This document shows, piece by piece, positions 32,838 to 44,027 of a DNA stretch of 64,000 nt. The notes below the pieces were generated by a model. It did no database searches. It was not told the DNA's origin and worked only from the letters and a program-made list of their open reading frames with translations. Source of the stretch: an uncultured Clostridia bacterium (lineage in GTDB: Bacteria; Bacillota; Clostridia; TANB77; CAG-508). The translations under genes were made by a program, and so were the position numbers. Where the stretch lies: the NCBI GenBank assembly GCA_934167445.1, contig CAKPKJ010000007.1, positions 27,982-91,981 on the forward strand. The letters run 5' to 3'. Each line of letters begins with the position of its first letter. The stretch's first letter is position 1.

Positions 32838-35408
32838 ATGTATTTATTTAATAGAATAACAGTAAACCCACAATTGCCAAAAAGGATAAACAAATTATCA
32901 ACAGTAGCAAATAATTTGTGGTGGTCTTGGAATACAGAATTTTTACGTTTATTTCAAAGGATTGATATGGACTTATGGGAACAATCAAATAAAAATCCTG
33001 TGAAATTTTTGAAACACGTATCACAAGAAAGACTAGAGGAAGCAGCTAAAGATGTAACATTTTTAAAAGAATATGACAAAATAGTTGAAGAATTTGAAGA
33101 CTATATGAATAGCAAAAACACATGGTTTTCTAAAAATTACCCAGAAGAAAAGGGAGACTTAATTGCATATTTTTCAGCAGAATATGGATTAGACCAAACT
33201 ATTCCAATTTACTCAGGTGGACTTGGAATATTATCAGGAGACCACTTGAAATCAGCAAGTGACCTAGGAATTCCACTAGTTGCTGTCGGATTACTATATA
33301 AAGATGGATACTTTAGTCAAAAAATAAACGGAGACGGTCAACAACAATCAGAATATAATGAAATAGACCTATACGATTTACCAATCAATCCAGTAAAAAA
33401 TGAAGTTGGAGAAGATTTAATAATATATGTAAAATTCCCTAAAAGAAGATTATATCTAAAAGTATGGAGTATAAACGTAGGTAGAGTTAAATTATATTTA
33501 TTAGATTCTGACATTGAAAAAAATAACCCAGAAGATAGAGATGTAACACTAAAACTATATGGTGGAGACCAAGAAATGAGAATTCGCCAAGAAGTAGTTT
33601 TAGGACAAGCAGGAGTTGAGTTATTAACAAAATATTTAAAAGTAGAACCAACAGTTTATCATATGAATGAAGGACACTCAGCATTTTTAAACTTAGAAAT
33701 AATAAAAAATATTATAGCAGAAAAACACGTATCATTTGAGGTAGCAAAAGATATAGCAAGCTCAAAAACAGTATTTACAACACACACACCAGTACCAGCT
33801 GGAAATGATATATTCCCTCTAGAATTGGTAGAAAAATATTTCAAAGACTTTTGGCCAAAATTAGGATTATCAAGAGACGAATTTATGCAATTAGGAATGA
33901 AACCAGGAAAAAAACTTGATAGTGGATTTAATATGGGGATTTTAGCACTAAAAATTGCTGGAAAGAAAAATGGAGTAAGCAAATTACACGGAGCAGTATC
34001 AAGAGAACTATTTGGAGAAATATGGCCTAATATAGCATCAAATGAAGCACCAATAGGATATGTAACAAATGGTATTCATACTTGCTCATGGCTAGCACCA
34101 AAAATGAAAGAACTATATAATCAATACTTAATGCCATATTGGCAAGACAGTATGTATCAAGATAAGGTTTGGGAAAAAATAAAAGCAATACCAAATGAAA
34201 AATTATGGAATGTCCATAATGAAAGGAAAGTCAAATTATTAAAATTAGTAAAAGAAAACACAACAGAAAGACTAAGACGTTCAGGATATAGTTATGAAGA
34301 TATAACTGAAATTGTGTCAAAAATAAATCCAAATGCACTAACAATAGGATTTGCAAGACGATTTGCAACATATAAAAGAGCAACATTAATCTTTAAAGAT
34401 TTAGAAAGAATAACACAAATATTAAATAATGCAGATAGACCAGTCCAATTAATATTTGCAGGAAAAGCACATCCAGCAGACAAAGAAGGACAAGACCTAA
34501 TAAAATTCATACATCAAGTATCAATGATGCCACAATTTAAAGGAAAAATATTCTTATTAGAAAACTATAACATAGCAATGTCAAGATATTTAATAAGTGG
34601 TGTTGATGTATGGTTAAATAATCCAAGAAGACCAATGGAAGCATCTGGAACAAGTGGACAAAAAGCCTCAGTAAATGGAGTTATAAACTTTAGCGTATTA
34701 GATGGATGGTGGGCAGAAGGCTATAATCAAAAAAACGGTTGGACAATAGGAAATAATAGCGAATACGACTCATATGAAGCACAAGACCAAGCTGATAGCC
34801 AAAGCCTATATAGAACATTAGAAGAAAAAATAATACCAGCATACTATGAAAGAGAAGAAAACAATCTACCAACAAGATGGATTGAAATAATGAAAAACTC
34901 TATAACATCAACAGGAGGAAAATATAGCACCGCGAGAATGTTAGTAGATTATACAAATAAATATTATATGCCACTTGCAAAACTAACAAAAAAATACTAT
35001 TCAAATATAGACAATGTTGCAGAATATAACACTTGGAAAAAAGACTTATACACAAACTGGAAAGACATCAAAATAAACCAAACAAACAACCTTGACAATA
35101 TAACAGTAGATGCAGGAAACAAAATAGAAGTTGGATGTGAAGTTGAACTACCTAATATCGATATCGAAAATATAGAAGTAGAAGTATATTATGGAAAAAT
35201 ATTAGAAAACGGAATAGTAGAAAATGTTAGCATAATACCAATGCAATTAGCAGATTCTGACGAAGAACAAAGAAAATACTACTTTACAGCTAAAATAGAA
35301 CTATCAACAGGTGGAAATTATGGTTATACATTTAGAGTAATGCCAAAAAATGAAATGATATTAGAACCAGCAAATTTAAATTTGGTGAAATGGATAACAA
35401 AAGAATAA
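32838..35408 (+). CDS. glgP: Alpha-glucan (glycogen/maltodextrin) phosphorylase
   Basis: 856 residues from the ATG after GGAGGAAA. The GT35 phosphorylase of the short thermostable type, with an N-terminal DUF3417-like segment (NNLWWSWNTEFLRLFQRID). Then SAEYGLDQTIPIYSGGLGIL, HMNEGHSAFL, and the pyridoxal phosphate loop EASGTSGQKASVNG with the cofactor lysine near residue 608, followed by SVLDGWWAEGY. It releases glucose-1-phosphate from storage glucans. The C-terminal ~100 residues form a small beta-domain. It has its own promoter and terminator. Confidence 0.95.
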   Translation: MYLFNRITVNPQLPKRINKLSTVANNLWWSWNTEFLRLFQRIDMDLWEQSNKNPVKFLKHVSQERLEEAAKDVTFLKEYDKIVEEFEDYMNSKNTWFSKNYPEEKGDLIAYFSAEYGLDQTIPIYSGGLGILSGDHLKSASDLGIPLVAVGLLYKDGYFSQKINGDGQQQSEYNEIDLYDLPINPVKNEVGEDLIIYVKFPKRRLYLKVWSINVGRVKLYLLDSDIEKNNPEDRDVTLKLYGGDQEMRIRQEVVLGQAGVELLTKYLKVEPTVYHMNEGHSAFLNLEIIKNIIAEKHVSFEVAKDIASSKTVFTTHTPVPAGNDIFPLELVEKYFKDFWPKLGLSRDEFMQLGMKPGKKLDSGFNMGILALKIAGKKNGVSKLHGAVSRELFGEIWPNIASNEAPIGYVTNGIHTCSWLAPKMKELYNQYLMPYWQDSMYQDKVWEKIKAIPNEKLWNVHNERKVKLLKLVKENTTERLRRSGYSYEDITEIVSKINPNALTIGFARRFATYKRATLIFKDLERITQILNNADRPVQLIFAGKAHPADKEGQDLIKFIHQVSMMPQFKGKIFLLENYNIAMSRYLISGVDVWLNNPRRPMEASGTSGQKASVNGVINFSVLDGWWAEGYNQKNGWTIGNNSEYDSYEAQDQADSQSLYRTLEEKIIPAYYEREENNLPTRWIEIMKNSITSTGGKYSTARMLVDYTNKYYMPLAKLTKKYYSNIDNVAEYNTWKKDLYTNWKDIKINQTNNLDNITVDAGNKIEVGCEVELPNIDIENIEVEVYYGKILENGIVENVSIIPMQLADSDEEQRKYYFTAKIELSTGGNYGYTFRVMPKNEMILEPANLNLVKWITKE

Positions 35409-35449
35409 ATAAAATAAAGGTTACTAAAAAACGTTGAAAATGTATTAAA

Positions 35450-35490
35450 AATAAAGCTTTTGCTAAATTTTGGCAGATGCTTTATTTTTA
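35450..35490 (+). terminator. Terminator after glgP
   Basis: AATAAAGC (35450-35457) / GCTTTATT (35479-35486) with inner TTTTGC/GGCA pairing, followed by TTTTA. Confidence 0.75.
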
Positions 35491-35548
35491 TATTATAGAA
35501 GTATTAAACAATAAGACAAAGAAATTAGAAAGTGAGGGCTAATACAAT

Positions 35549-35923
35549 ATGTATAATATGTTAATTTCAATAAAACCAGAATATATAGAAAATATTTTTA
35601 ATGGAAGTAAAAAATACGAATATAGAAAAATTAGGTGTAAACAAGACATTGATAAAATCATAATATACTCAACATATCCTATTATGAAAGTGGTAGGTGA
35701 AGCAAAAGTAGAAAAAATATTAGAGGATTCACCGGATCGTATATGGGAGAAAACTAAAAAATACTCAGGCATAGATTTGAATTTTTATCAAAAATATTTT
35801 AAAGATAGAAGTAAAGCAATAGCATATAAGTTAACAAATATAAAGAAATATGACAGTCCAAAAGAACTTTCTAGTTATGGAATAAAGGCAGCACCACAAT
35901 CATTTGTATATATTCAAATATAA
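35549..35923 (+). CDS. ASCH-domain protein
   Basis: 124 residues. The opening MLISIKPEYIENIFNGSKKYEYRK and the strand KIIIYSTYPIMKVVGEAKVEKIL match the ASCH fold, a PUA-like beta-barrel that binds RNA. Small single-domain ASCH proteins occur near mobile elements and toxin or defence genes; some act on nucleotides or tRNA. It lies at the left end of the accessory island. GTGAGGG is a weak ribosome site, and a second ATG nine bases downstream is possible. Family fairly secure, role unknown. Confidence 0.75.
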   Translation: MYNMLISIKPEYIENIFNGSKKYEYRKIRCKQDIDKIIIYSTYPIMKVVGEAKVEKILEDSPDRIWEKTKKYSGIDLNFYQKYFKDRSKAIAYKLTNIKKYDSPKELSSYGIKAAPQSFVYIQI

Positions 35924-36043
35924 AAAAGATATTACAAAATATTTAAAGAAGGACTATTTTTTCGAAGTTTATACTTATGACTCATAACTCTAAGGTGAGT
36001 TTGAAATAAATTTGCTTTACAATTTTGATTTAATCGTTACAGC

Positions 36044-36370
36044 TTGAGTGGTTGTGGCGATTTTTTGAATTTATATTCTAGTGTTGATCTTTTGGTAATT
36101 GATGATTTAGGAAAAGAAAAGCCAACAGAATGGGTATTAGAAAAATTATTTTTGATAGTGAATAATAGATATAATAATTATTTGCCGATTGTTATAACCA
36201 CAAATTATAATAGAAATCAATTAAGAGAAAGATTATGTATAAATAAAAATTATAGTATTGTTGATTCAATAATTTCAAGATTATATGAAATGTGTGGTGG
36301 TATTGAAATTAAGGATGATGACCATAGAATGAGCGATTCCCTAATTAGGGAATCGCTACAAAATAGTTGA
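36044..36370 (+). pseudogene. C-terminal fragment of a DnaC/IstB-like ATPase
   Basis: About 108 residues. The fragment begins just before a Walker B segment (DLLVIDDLGKEKPTEWVLEKL) and continues with IVITTNYNRNQL and IISRLYEMC, as in the AAA+ domain of DnaC and IstB helicase loaders. The Walker A part and N-domain are absent, and the sequence upstream is unrelated. It therefore looks like a deletion remnant of a plasmid, phage or integrative element replication gene. Its last codons run through a perfect palindrome. Confidence 0.72.
36332..36357. repeat. Perfect 26-bp palindrome
   Basis: AGCGATTCCCTAA followed directly by its exact complement. No T-run follows, so it is not a typical terminator. 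It sits at the broken end of the DnaC-like fragment. Confidence 0.85.
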
Positions 36371-36499
36371 GATAACTGGAGTATAAGCTAAATTACTTTA
36401 GATGTGAAATGATTAGTGTCAGATAAAAATGTCACTTTTCTTTTTATATTGTTTTGGAGCAATAAGAACTAAAATAAGAGAAATGTTTTTAGCAAGATT

Positions 36500-36552
36500 C
36501 CCCTTTGTGTATACAAAGGGTTCTTGATAGTTGGGAAAGTCCCAAACCCTTT
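36500..36552 (+). other. oriT-like nested inverted repeats
   Basis: CCCTTTGT (36501-36508) / ACAAAGGG (36513-36520), then TTGGGA (36531-36536) / TCCCAA (36540-36545). AAAGGGTT (36515-36522) also pairs with AACCCTTT (36544-36551). Nested repeats of this kind immediately upstream of mobC are typical of transfer origins of mobilizable elements. The nick site is not determined. Confidence 0.5.
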
Positions 36553-36572
36553 TATGAAATGGAGATGATAAA

Positions 36573-36881
36573 TTGAAGAAGGATAAAATTATAACAATTA
36601 GAGTTAATGAAAAAGAGAAGAAAAAATTGATTGAGAAAAGCAAAATTGCTAAACTAAGTTTATCAGAATATTTGATTGAACAAGGTTTAGATAAAGATAT
36701 AGTGATGGTTGATGGATTAAATGAAGTCGTAGCAGAACTTAGAAGAATAGGAAATAATATAAATCAATTAACGTATTTGACGAATAGTGGAAGGATTTAT
36801 ACTGTTGATTTAAGTGAAGTGAAACAGGAAATAGGAAAGGTATGGAATGTGATTAATGAGTTACAAAATAGGTGGCGATAA
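36573..36881 (+). CDS. mobC: MobC-like relaxosome protein
   Basis: 102 residues from TTG behind GGAGATG. The N-terminal ribbon-helix-helix part is ITIRVNEKEKKKLIEKSKIA. The MobC core is AELRRIGNNINQLTYLTNSG, the diagnostic segment of proteins that help relaxases open oriT. The relaxase gene that should follow is missing; instead a type I restriction locus begins 120 bases downstream. It is therefore an orphaned remnant of a mobilizable element, perhaps still usable in trans. Confidence 0.8.
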   Translation: MKKDKIITIRVNEKEKKKLIEKSKIAKLSLSEYLIEQGLDKDIVMVDGLNEVVAELRRIGNNINQLTYLTNSGRIYTVDLSEVKQEIGKVWNVINELQNRWR

Positions 36882-37003
36882 AACATCAAAAACTTAGGAA
36901 AAATTTTCGACAAATTAAGCTAAAATATTGGGAAATTTATTGTTAAAAACTGGATTATGTGATATAAAATAAATAGGATAATTAGATTTAACGGAGGAAA
37001 CTT

Positions 37004-38563
37004 ATGGAAAACAGAAATATAAGAGAAAGAGAAGAATTGCACAAAGCAATATGGTCAATAGCAGATGATTTAAGAGGATCAGTTGATGGTTGGGATTTTA
37101 AACAATACATATTAGGAATAATGTTCTATAGATACATATCAGAAAATATGACTAATTACATAAATGAAGGCGAAAGAAAAGCAGGAGATGATAACTTTGA
37201 CTATGCAAAATTATCAGATGAAGAGGCAGAAACAATTAGAAAAGAGATGGTAAACGAAAAAGGTTTCTTTATATTACCATCAGAATTATTTGATAATGTA
37301 TGTAAAAAAGCTAAAGATGATGAAAATTTAAATGAAACATTAGAAAGAATCTTTAATAATATTGAAAACTCAGCAAAAGGAGCAGAAAGTGAAGAAGACT
37401 TTGCAGGCTTATTTGATGATATTGATGTTAATAGTAATAAATTAGGAGCAACTGTTGCAAAAAGAAATGATAGATTAGTAAAAATATTAGATGGTATTGC
37501 TAATATTCCACTTGGAAATTATAAAGATAATTCAATAGATGCTTTTGGAGATGCTTATGAATTTTTGATGTCAATGTATGCATCTAACGCTGGAAAATCA
37601 GGAGGAGAATTCTATACACCTCAAGAAGTAAGCGAATTATTAACAAGATTAGCTATTGTTGGAAAAACATCAGTTAATAAAGTATATGATCCAGCTTGTG
37701 GATCTGGTTCTTTACTATTAAAATCAGCAAAAATATTAGGAAAAGATAATGTAAGGAACGGATTTTATGGACAAGAAATAAATTTGACTACATACAACCT
37801 TTGCAGAATAAATATGTTTTTACATGATATAGATTATGATAAATTTGATATAGCATGTGAAGATACATTGGTTTCACCACAACATTGGGATGATGAGCCA
37901 TTTGAAGTTATTGTTTCAAATCCACCATATTCTATAAAATGGGCTGGAGATGATAACGCAGTACTTATAAATGATCCTCGTTATTCACCAGCAGGAGTAT
38001 TAGCACCAAAATCAAAAGCAGATTTTGCATTTATAATGCATTCACTTGCATGGCTTGCAACAAATGGAACAGCATCAATAGTTTGCTTCCCTGGTATTTT
38101 ATATAGAGGTGGAGCAGAACAAAAAATAAGAAAATATTTAATTGATAATAACTTTGTAGATTGCATTATACAATTACCAGACAATCTGTTCTTTGGAACA
38201 TCAATAGCAACATGTATAATGGTTTTAAAGAAAAGTAAAAAAGATAATAGTACATTATTTATAGATGCAACAAATGAGTGCGTTAAGGTAACAAATAATA
38301 ATAAACTAACTGAGGATAATATAAATAATATTATAGAGATATTTAAAAATAGAGTAGATAAGGAACATATTGCAAAAATAGTATTGAATGAAGAAATTGC
38401 CAAAAATGATTATAATTTATCAGTTGCAACTTATGTAGAAAAAGAAGATACAAGAGAAAAAATTGATATTGTTGAATTAAATAAAGAAATAGATGAAATT
38501 GTTGAGAGAGAAAATAAACTTCGTATTGAAATAGCTAAAATAATTGCAGAGATAGAGGTGTAA
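37004..38563 (+). CDS. hsdM: Type I restriction-modification methylase subunit HsdM
   Basis: 519 residues: N-terminal helical HsdM_N domain (LWSIADDLRGSVDGWDFKQY-like), SAM-binding motif DPACGSGSLLL (about 229-239), and catalytic NPPYSIKW (about 306). An N6-adenine methyltransferase that works with HsdS. Ribosome site GGAGGAAA. First gene of an M-S-PrrC-R operon. Confidence 0.96.
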   Translation: MENRNIREREELHKAIWSIADDLRGSVDGWDFKQYILGIMFYRYISENMTNYINEGERKAGDDNFDYAKLSDEEAETIRKEMVNEKGFFILPSELFDNVCKKAKDDENLNETLERIFNNIENSAKGAESEEDFAGLFDDIDVNSNKLGATVAKRNDRLVKILDGIANIPLGNYKDNSIDAFGDAYEFLMSMYASNAGKSGGEFYTPQEVSELLTRLAIVGKTSVNKVYDPACGSGSLLLKSAKILGKDNVRNGFYGQEINLTTYNLCRINMFLHDIDYDKFDIACEDTLVSPQHWDDEPFEVIVSNPPYSIKWAGDDNAVLINDPRYSPAGVLAPKSKADFAFIMHSLAWLATNGTASIVCFPGILYRGGAEQKIRKYLIDNNFVDCIIQLPDNLFFGTSIATCIMVLKKSKKDNSTLFIDATNECVKVTNNNKLTEDNINNIIEIFKNRVDKEHIAKIVLNEEIAKNDYNLSVATYVEKEDTREKIDIVELNKEIDEIVERENKLRIEIAKIIAEIEV

Positions 38564-38564
38564 A

Positions 38565-39791
<1,227 letters not shown>

Positions 39792-39806
39792 AGTCAGGAG
39801 AAGTAA

Positions 39807-40883
39807 ATGGAAGAGTATAATGAAATTGAAGATGTAGCATATGAAATTGAAAGTAAATTACTTGGTACAAATAATAAGAAAGCAATAACCCTGTTATATG
39901 CATTTAATTCAACAGGAAAAACGAGAATATCAAATATAATAAAAGATGAAGAATATAAGAAAAATATATGCTTCAATTCATTTATTACTGATTTATTTGT
40001 TTGGAACAATGAAGAAGTAACGCTAAATATACAAAAAAATTCATGGGTTGTCAATTTTATTAGAGATCAAGGATGTGAAAACGAAATTATAAATAATTTT
40101 CAAAGGTTAGTGATGTCAAAATTAGAACCTTATTTTGATTTAAAAGAAGGAATAATAACATTTAATATTCCAACTGGAGATGAAAAAAGTATAAATAACA
40201 TAAAAATTTCTAAAAGTGAAGAAAGCTTATTTATTTGGAGTGTTTTTTGCACGATTATATCAATTGCAATAGATGAGCTTAATACAGATAAAGAAAAGAG
40301 AAGCACAAATATTTTCGATGAACTACAGTACATAACTATTGATGATCCAATTTCTTCAGTAGATGATTCCAGAGCAATAACAATGGCGATGCAACTGATT
40401 GATTTAATTGATAATAGTAAGAGTAATCTTAAGTTTATAATTACAACACATTATGCATTGCTATTTAATGTATTATATAATAATTATAATAAATTTAAAG
40501 ATAAGAAATTTAAACTATTCAAATATATTTTAAGAAAAGAAGAAAATATATATTATTTGGAAGAGCAAAAAGGTGATACGCCATTTAGCTATCATCTAAC
40601 GATTAAGAAAATTATCGAAAATGCTATTAATCATAATGATTTAAAAAAATATCATTTTAATTTATTTAGAAGCTTACTTGAAAAAACAAGTAATTTTCTG
40701 GGATACAAATATTGGACTGATTGTATTAATAGTGCTGAAAAAGACGAATTTATAAGAATTATAAATTTATACAGTCATAGTAGATTGTCAGAAATAGAAT
40801 ACAATGAATTAACAAAAGAAGATAAAATGTTATTTATTGAAACTTTTAATAATTTTAAAAAAGATTTTAAATGGAAGGATTAA
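39807..40883 (+). CDS. prrC: PrrC-like anticodon nuclease
   Basis: 358 residues. An ABC-type ATPase part has Walker A YAFNSTGKTR (31-40), a signature-like ISKSEESLFIW (134-144), Walker B YITIDDPISSVDD (175-187) and the switch TTH (213-215). The C-terminal part has Arg288, Glu292 and His324. In E. coli PrrC the nuclease triad is Arg320-Glu324-His356; the spacing of 4 and 32 residues is identical here. PrrC is encoded inside type I restriction loci between hsdS and hsdR, exactly as here, and cuts tRNA-Lys when phage proteins disable the restriction enzyme. Family is well supported; the tRNA target is not shown. Confidence 0.85.
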   Translation: MEEYNEIEDVAYEIESKLLGTNNKKAITLLYAFNSTGKTRISNIIKDEEYKKNICFNSFITDLFVWNNEEVTLNIQKNSWVVNFIRDQGCENEIINNFQRLVMSKLEPYFDLKEGIITFNIPTGDEKSINNIKISKSEESLFIWSVFCTIISIAIDELNTDKEKRSTNIFDELQYITIDDPISSVDDSRAITMAMQLIDLIDNSKSNLKFIITTHYALLFNVLYNNYNKFKDKKFKLFKYILRKEENIYYLEEQKGDTPFSYHLTIKKIIENAINHNDLKKYHFNLFRSLLEKTSNFLGYKYWTDCINSAEKDEFIRIINLYSHSRLSEIEYNELTKEDKMLFIETFNNFKKDFKWKD

Positions 40884-40887
40884 TTAG

Positions 40888-43800
40888 ATGAATAAATATA
40901 ATGTAGTAATGGAAATGAACGATTCCACAGTAGTAACAGAATATGAACCAGTAAAAAAAAAATCAGACAGCTATCAAAGTGAGCAAGCATTAGAAAACGA
41001 ATTTATAAGAATGCTTACAGAACAAGGATATGACTATTTAAAAATTCATGATTCAGAATCTTTAATAAAAAATCTTCGTACACAACTTGAAATAGTAAAT
41101 GATTATAGATTTACAGATAGCGAATGGGATAGATTTTTCAATGATTCTATTGCAAATAACAATGATGGAATAGTTGAAAAGACTAGAAAAATACAAGAAG
41201 ATAATATTCAAGTATTAAAAAGAGATGATGGAACAAGCAAAAACATAACTTTAATAGATAAAAAATGTATTCATAATAATAGATTACAGGTCATAAATCA
41301 ATATGTAGAAAACAGTGGAAATTATGATAATAGATATGATGTTACAATATTAGTAAATGGACTTCCATTAGTACATGTAGAGTTAAAAAGAAGAGGAGTA
41401 GCACTAAAAGAAGCATTTAATCAAATAAATAGATATCAAAGAGATAGTTTTTGGGCAGGAAGTGGATTATATGAGTACATTCAAATATTTGTAATTTCAA
41501 ATGGTACAAGTACAAAATATTATTCTAATACGACAAGAGAAAGTCATATAAAAGAACAAACATCAACTAGAAATAAAAGTAAAAAAACAAGTAATAGTTT
41601 TGAATTTACATCATTTTGGGCTGATGCTAATAACAAAGTAATTCCTGATTTAGTTGATTTTACAAGAACATTTTTTGCAAAACACACAATTTTAAACATA
41701 TTAACAAAATATTGTGTGTTTACATCAGAAGATTTGTTACTTGTAATGAGACCATATCAAATTGTTGCAACAGAAAGAATATTAAACAGAATCCAAGTAG
41801 CAACAAATTATAAAAAAATGGGAACAATTGAAGCAGGAGGATATATATGGCATACAACTGGATCTGGAAAAACATTAACTTCATTTAAAACTGCACAATT
41901 AGCAAGTAAATTAGAATATATTGATAAAGTATTATTTGTTGTAGATAGAAAAGATTTGGACTATCAAACAATGAAAGAATATGATAGATTCCAAAAAGGA
42001 GCAGCAAACGGAAACAGAAGTACAAAAGTACTTCAAAAGCAATTAGAAGATACAACATCAAAAATAATAGTAACAACAATTCAAAAATTAAGTGAATTTG
42101 TAAAAAGAAACAAAAATCATCCAGTATATCAGAAACATCTGGTATTGATATTTGATGAATGTCATCGTTCTCAATTTGGAGATATGCACAAAATGATAGT
42201 ACAAAACTTCAAAAATTATCATTTATTTGGATTTACTGGAACACCAATATTTGCAAAAAATGCAGGAAGAACAACAAATCCAGATTTTTGTACAACAGAG
42301 CAAGCATTTGGAGAAAAATTACATACATATACAATAGTAGATGCTATAAATGATGGAAATGTATTGCCATTTAGAATTGATTATATAAATACAATAAAAG
42401 CCAAAGAAGGAATGAAAGATAAAGAAGTAGAGGCAATAAATACAGAAGAAGCACTATCATCACCAGAGAGAGTATCAAATGTAGTTTCATACATAATAGA
42501 ACACTTTGATCAGAAAACAAAAAGAAATTCATTTTATGATTTAAAAGGACAAAGAGTAAATGGATTCAACTCAATGTTTGCAGTAGCTTCAATACCAATG
42601 GCAAAAAAATATTATTTAGAATTTAAGAAGCAATTAGAAGAAAAACAAAAAGACTTAACAATTGCTACAATTTATTCTTATGCACAAAATGAAGAAGATA
42701 CTTCAGATGGAATATTAGATGACGAAGGATTTGAAACGAATTTATTAGATAAAAGTTCAAGAGAATTTTTAGACTTTGCAATAGACGAATACAATAAAAA
42801 ATTCAAGACAAATTTCTCATCAGAAGGAAACGGATTCCAGGACTACTACAAAGATTTATCAGATAAAGTAAAACATAGAGAAATTGATTTACTAATAGTA
42901 GTAAATATGTTCTTAACAGGATTTGATGCAACTACATTAAACACATTATGGGTGGATAAAAATCTAAAACAACATGGACTAATACAAGCTTATTCAAGAA
43001 CAAATCGTATATTAAATTCAGTAAAAACTTATGGAAACATTGTATGTTTTAGAAACTTACAAGAGGCAACAAATGATGCAATAGCATTATTCGGAGATAA
43101 AAATGCAACAGGAATTGTATTACTAAAATCTTATGAAGATTACTATTATGGATATGAAGACGATAATGGTAAAAAACAAATAGGATATGAAGAAAGAATA
43201 GCAATGCTATTACAAAAATATCCACTAGGAGTACAAATTGTCGGAGAAAAAGCAGAAAAGGATTTTATAGTATCAATAGGAAATATATTAAGATTAAGAA
43301 ATATATTATCATCATTTGATAAATTTGCAGGAAACGAAATATTATCTGAAAGAGATTTTCAAGACTACACAGGAATGTATGTTGATTTATATCAAAAATA
43401 TAAACAAAAAGATGATGGAGAGAAAGAAAGCATAAAAGATGATATAGTATTTGAAATGGAACTTGTAAAACAAGTAGAAGTAAATATAGATTATATTTTA
43501 ATGTTAGTTGCAAAATATCATCAATCTAATTGTGAAGATAAAGAAATACTTGGAACTATTGATAAAGCTATAAAATCAAGTTTAGCACTTCGTTCAAAGA
43601 AAGAATTAATAGATGGATTTATTTCAAAAATAAATGCAGATACAAATGTTATGGATGATTGGGGTAAATTCGTAAAAGAACAAAAAGAAATAGACTTAAA
43701 GAAAATAATTAATGATGAAAATTTGAATGAAGAAGAAACTAGAAAGTTTTTAGATAATGCTTTTAGAGATGGACAAGTTAAAACAAATGGAACAGATATA

Positions 43801-44025
43801 GAAAAAATATTACCACCAATGAGAAGATTTGGAGGAGGTAATAGAGCAGAAAAGAAACAAACTATAATAGATAAGATAAAGAAATTCTTTGAAAAATATT
43901 TTGGACTTGGAACTGCTGATAAAAATGATGATGGAATTGAGTATAAGGTTACTGATGAGGAAGAAAATTATGGTTTGGATATGGTAGCAGAAGAGGGAGA
44001 AAAATATAAAGTGGATGGAGAATAA
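40888..44025 (+). CDS. hsdR: Type I restriction endonuclease subunit HsdR
   Basis: 1045 residues. N-terminal nuclease domain with the ExK-type core in LPLVHVELKRRG. Two RecA-like translocase domains: Walker A HTTGSGKT (about 320-327), DECH box LIFDECHRSQFGD (about 420), motif III GFTGTP, and VNMFLTGFDATTLNTLWVDK with later QAYSRTNR. A helical C-terminal region docks on the methylase. The enzyme translocates DNA and cuts at a distance. It follows prrC by four bases, so the M-S-PrrC-R order is a single transcript. Confidence 0.96.
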   Translation: MNKYNVVMEMNDSTVVTEYEPVKKKSDSYQSEQALENEFIRMLTEQGYDYLKIHDSESLIKNLRTQLEIVNDYRFTDSEWDRFFNDSIANNNDGIVEKTRKIQEDNIQVLKRDDGTSKNITLIDKKCIHNNRLQVINQYVENSGNYDNRYDVTILVNGLPLVHVELKRRGVALKEAFNQINRYQRDSFWAGSGLYEYIQIFVISNGTSTKYYSNTTRESHIKEQTSTRNKSKKTSNSFEFTSFWADANNKVIPDLVDFTRTFFAKHTILNILTKYCVFTSEDLLLVMRPYQIVATERILNRIQVATNYKKMGTIEAGGYIWHTTGSGKTLTSFKTAQLASKLEYIDKVLFVVDRKDLDYQTMKEYDRFQKGAANGNRSTKVLQKQLEDTTSKIIVTTIQKLSEFVKRNKNHPVYQKHLVLIFDECHRSQFGDMHKMIVQNFKNYHLFGFTGTPIFAKNAGRTTNPDFCTTEQAFGEKLHTYTIVDAINDGNVLPFRIDYINTIKAKEGMKDKEVEAINTEEALSSPERVSNVVSYIIEHFDQKTKRNSFYDLKGQRVNGFNSMFAVASIPMAKKYYLEFKKQLEEKQKDLTIATIYSYAQNEEDTSDGILDDEGFETNLLDKSSREFLDFAIDEYNKKFKTNFSSEGNGFQDYYKDLSDKVKHREIDLLIVVNMFLTGFDATTLNTLWVDKNLKQHGLIQAYSRTNRILNSVKTYGNIVCFRNLQEATNDAIALFGDKNATGIVLLKSYEDYYYGYEDDNGKKQIGYEERIAMLLQKYPLGVQIVGEKAEKDFIVSIGNILRLRNILSSFDKFAGNEILSERDFQDYTGMYVDLYQKYKQKDDGEKESIKDDIVFEMELVKQVEVNIDYILMLVAKYHQSNCEDKEILGTIDKAIKSSLALRSKKELIDGFISKINADTNVMDDWGKFVKEQKEIDLKKIINDENLNEEETRKFLDNAFRDGQVKTNGTDIEKILPPMRRFGGGNRAEKKQTIIDKIKKFFEKYFGLGTADKNDDGIEYKVTDEEENYGLDMVAEEGEKYKVDGE

Positions 44026-44027
44026 AA

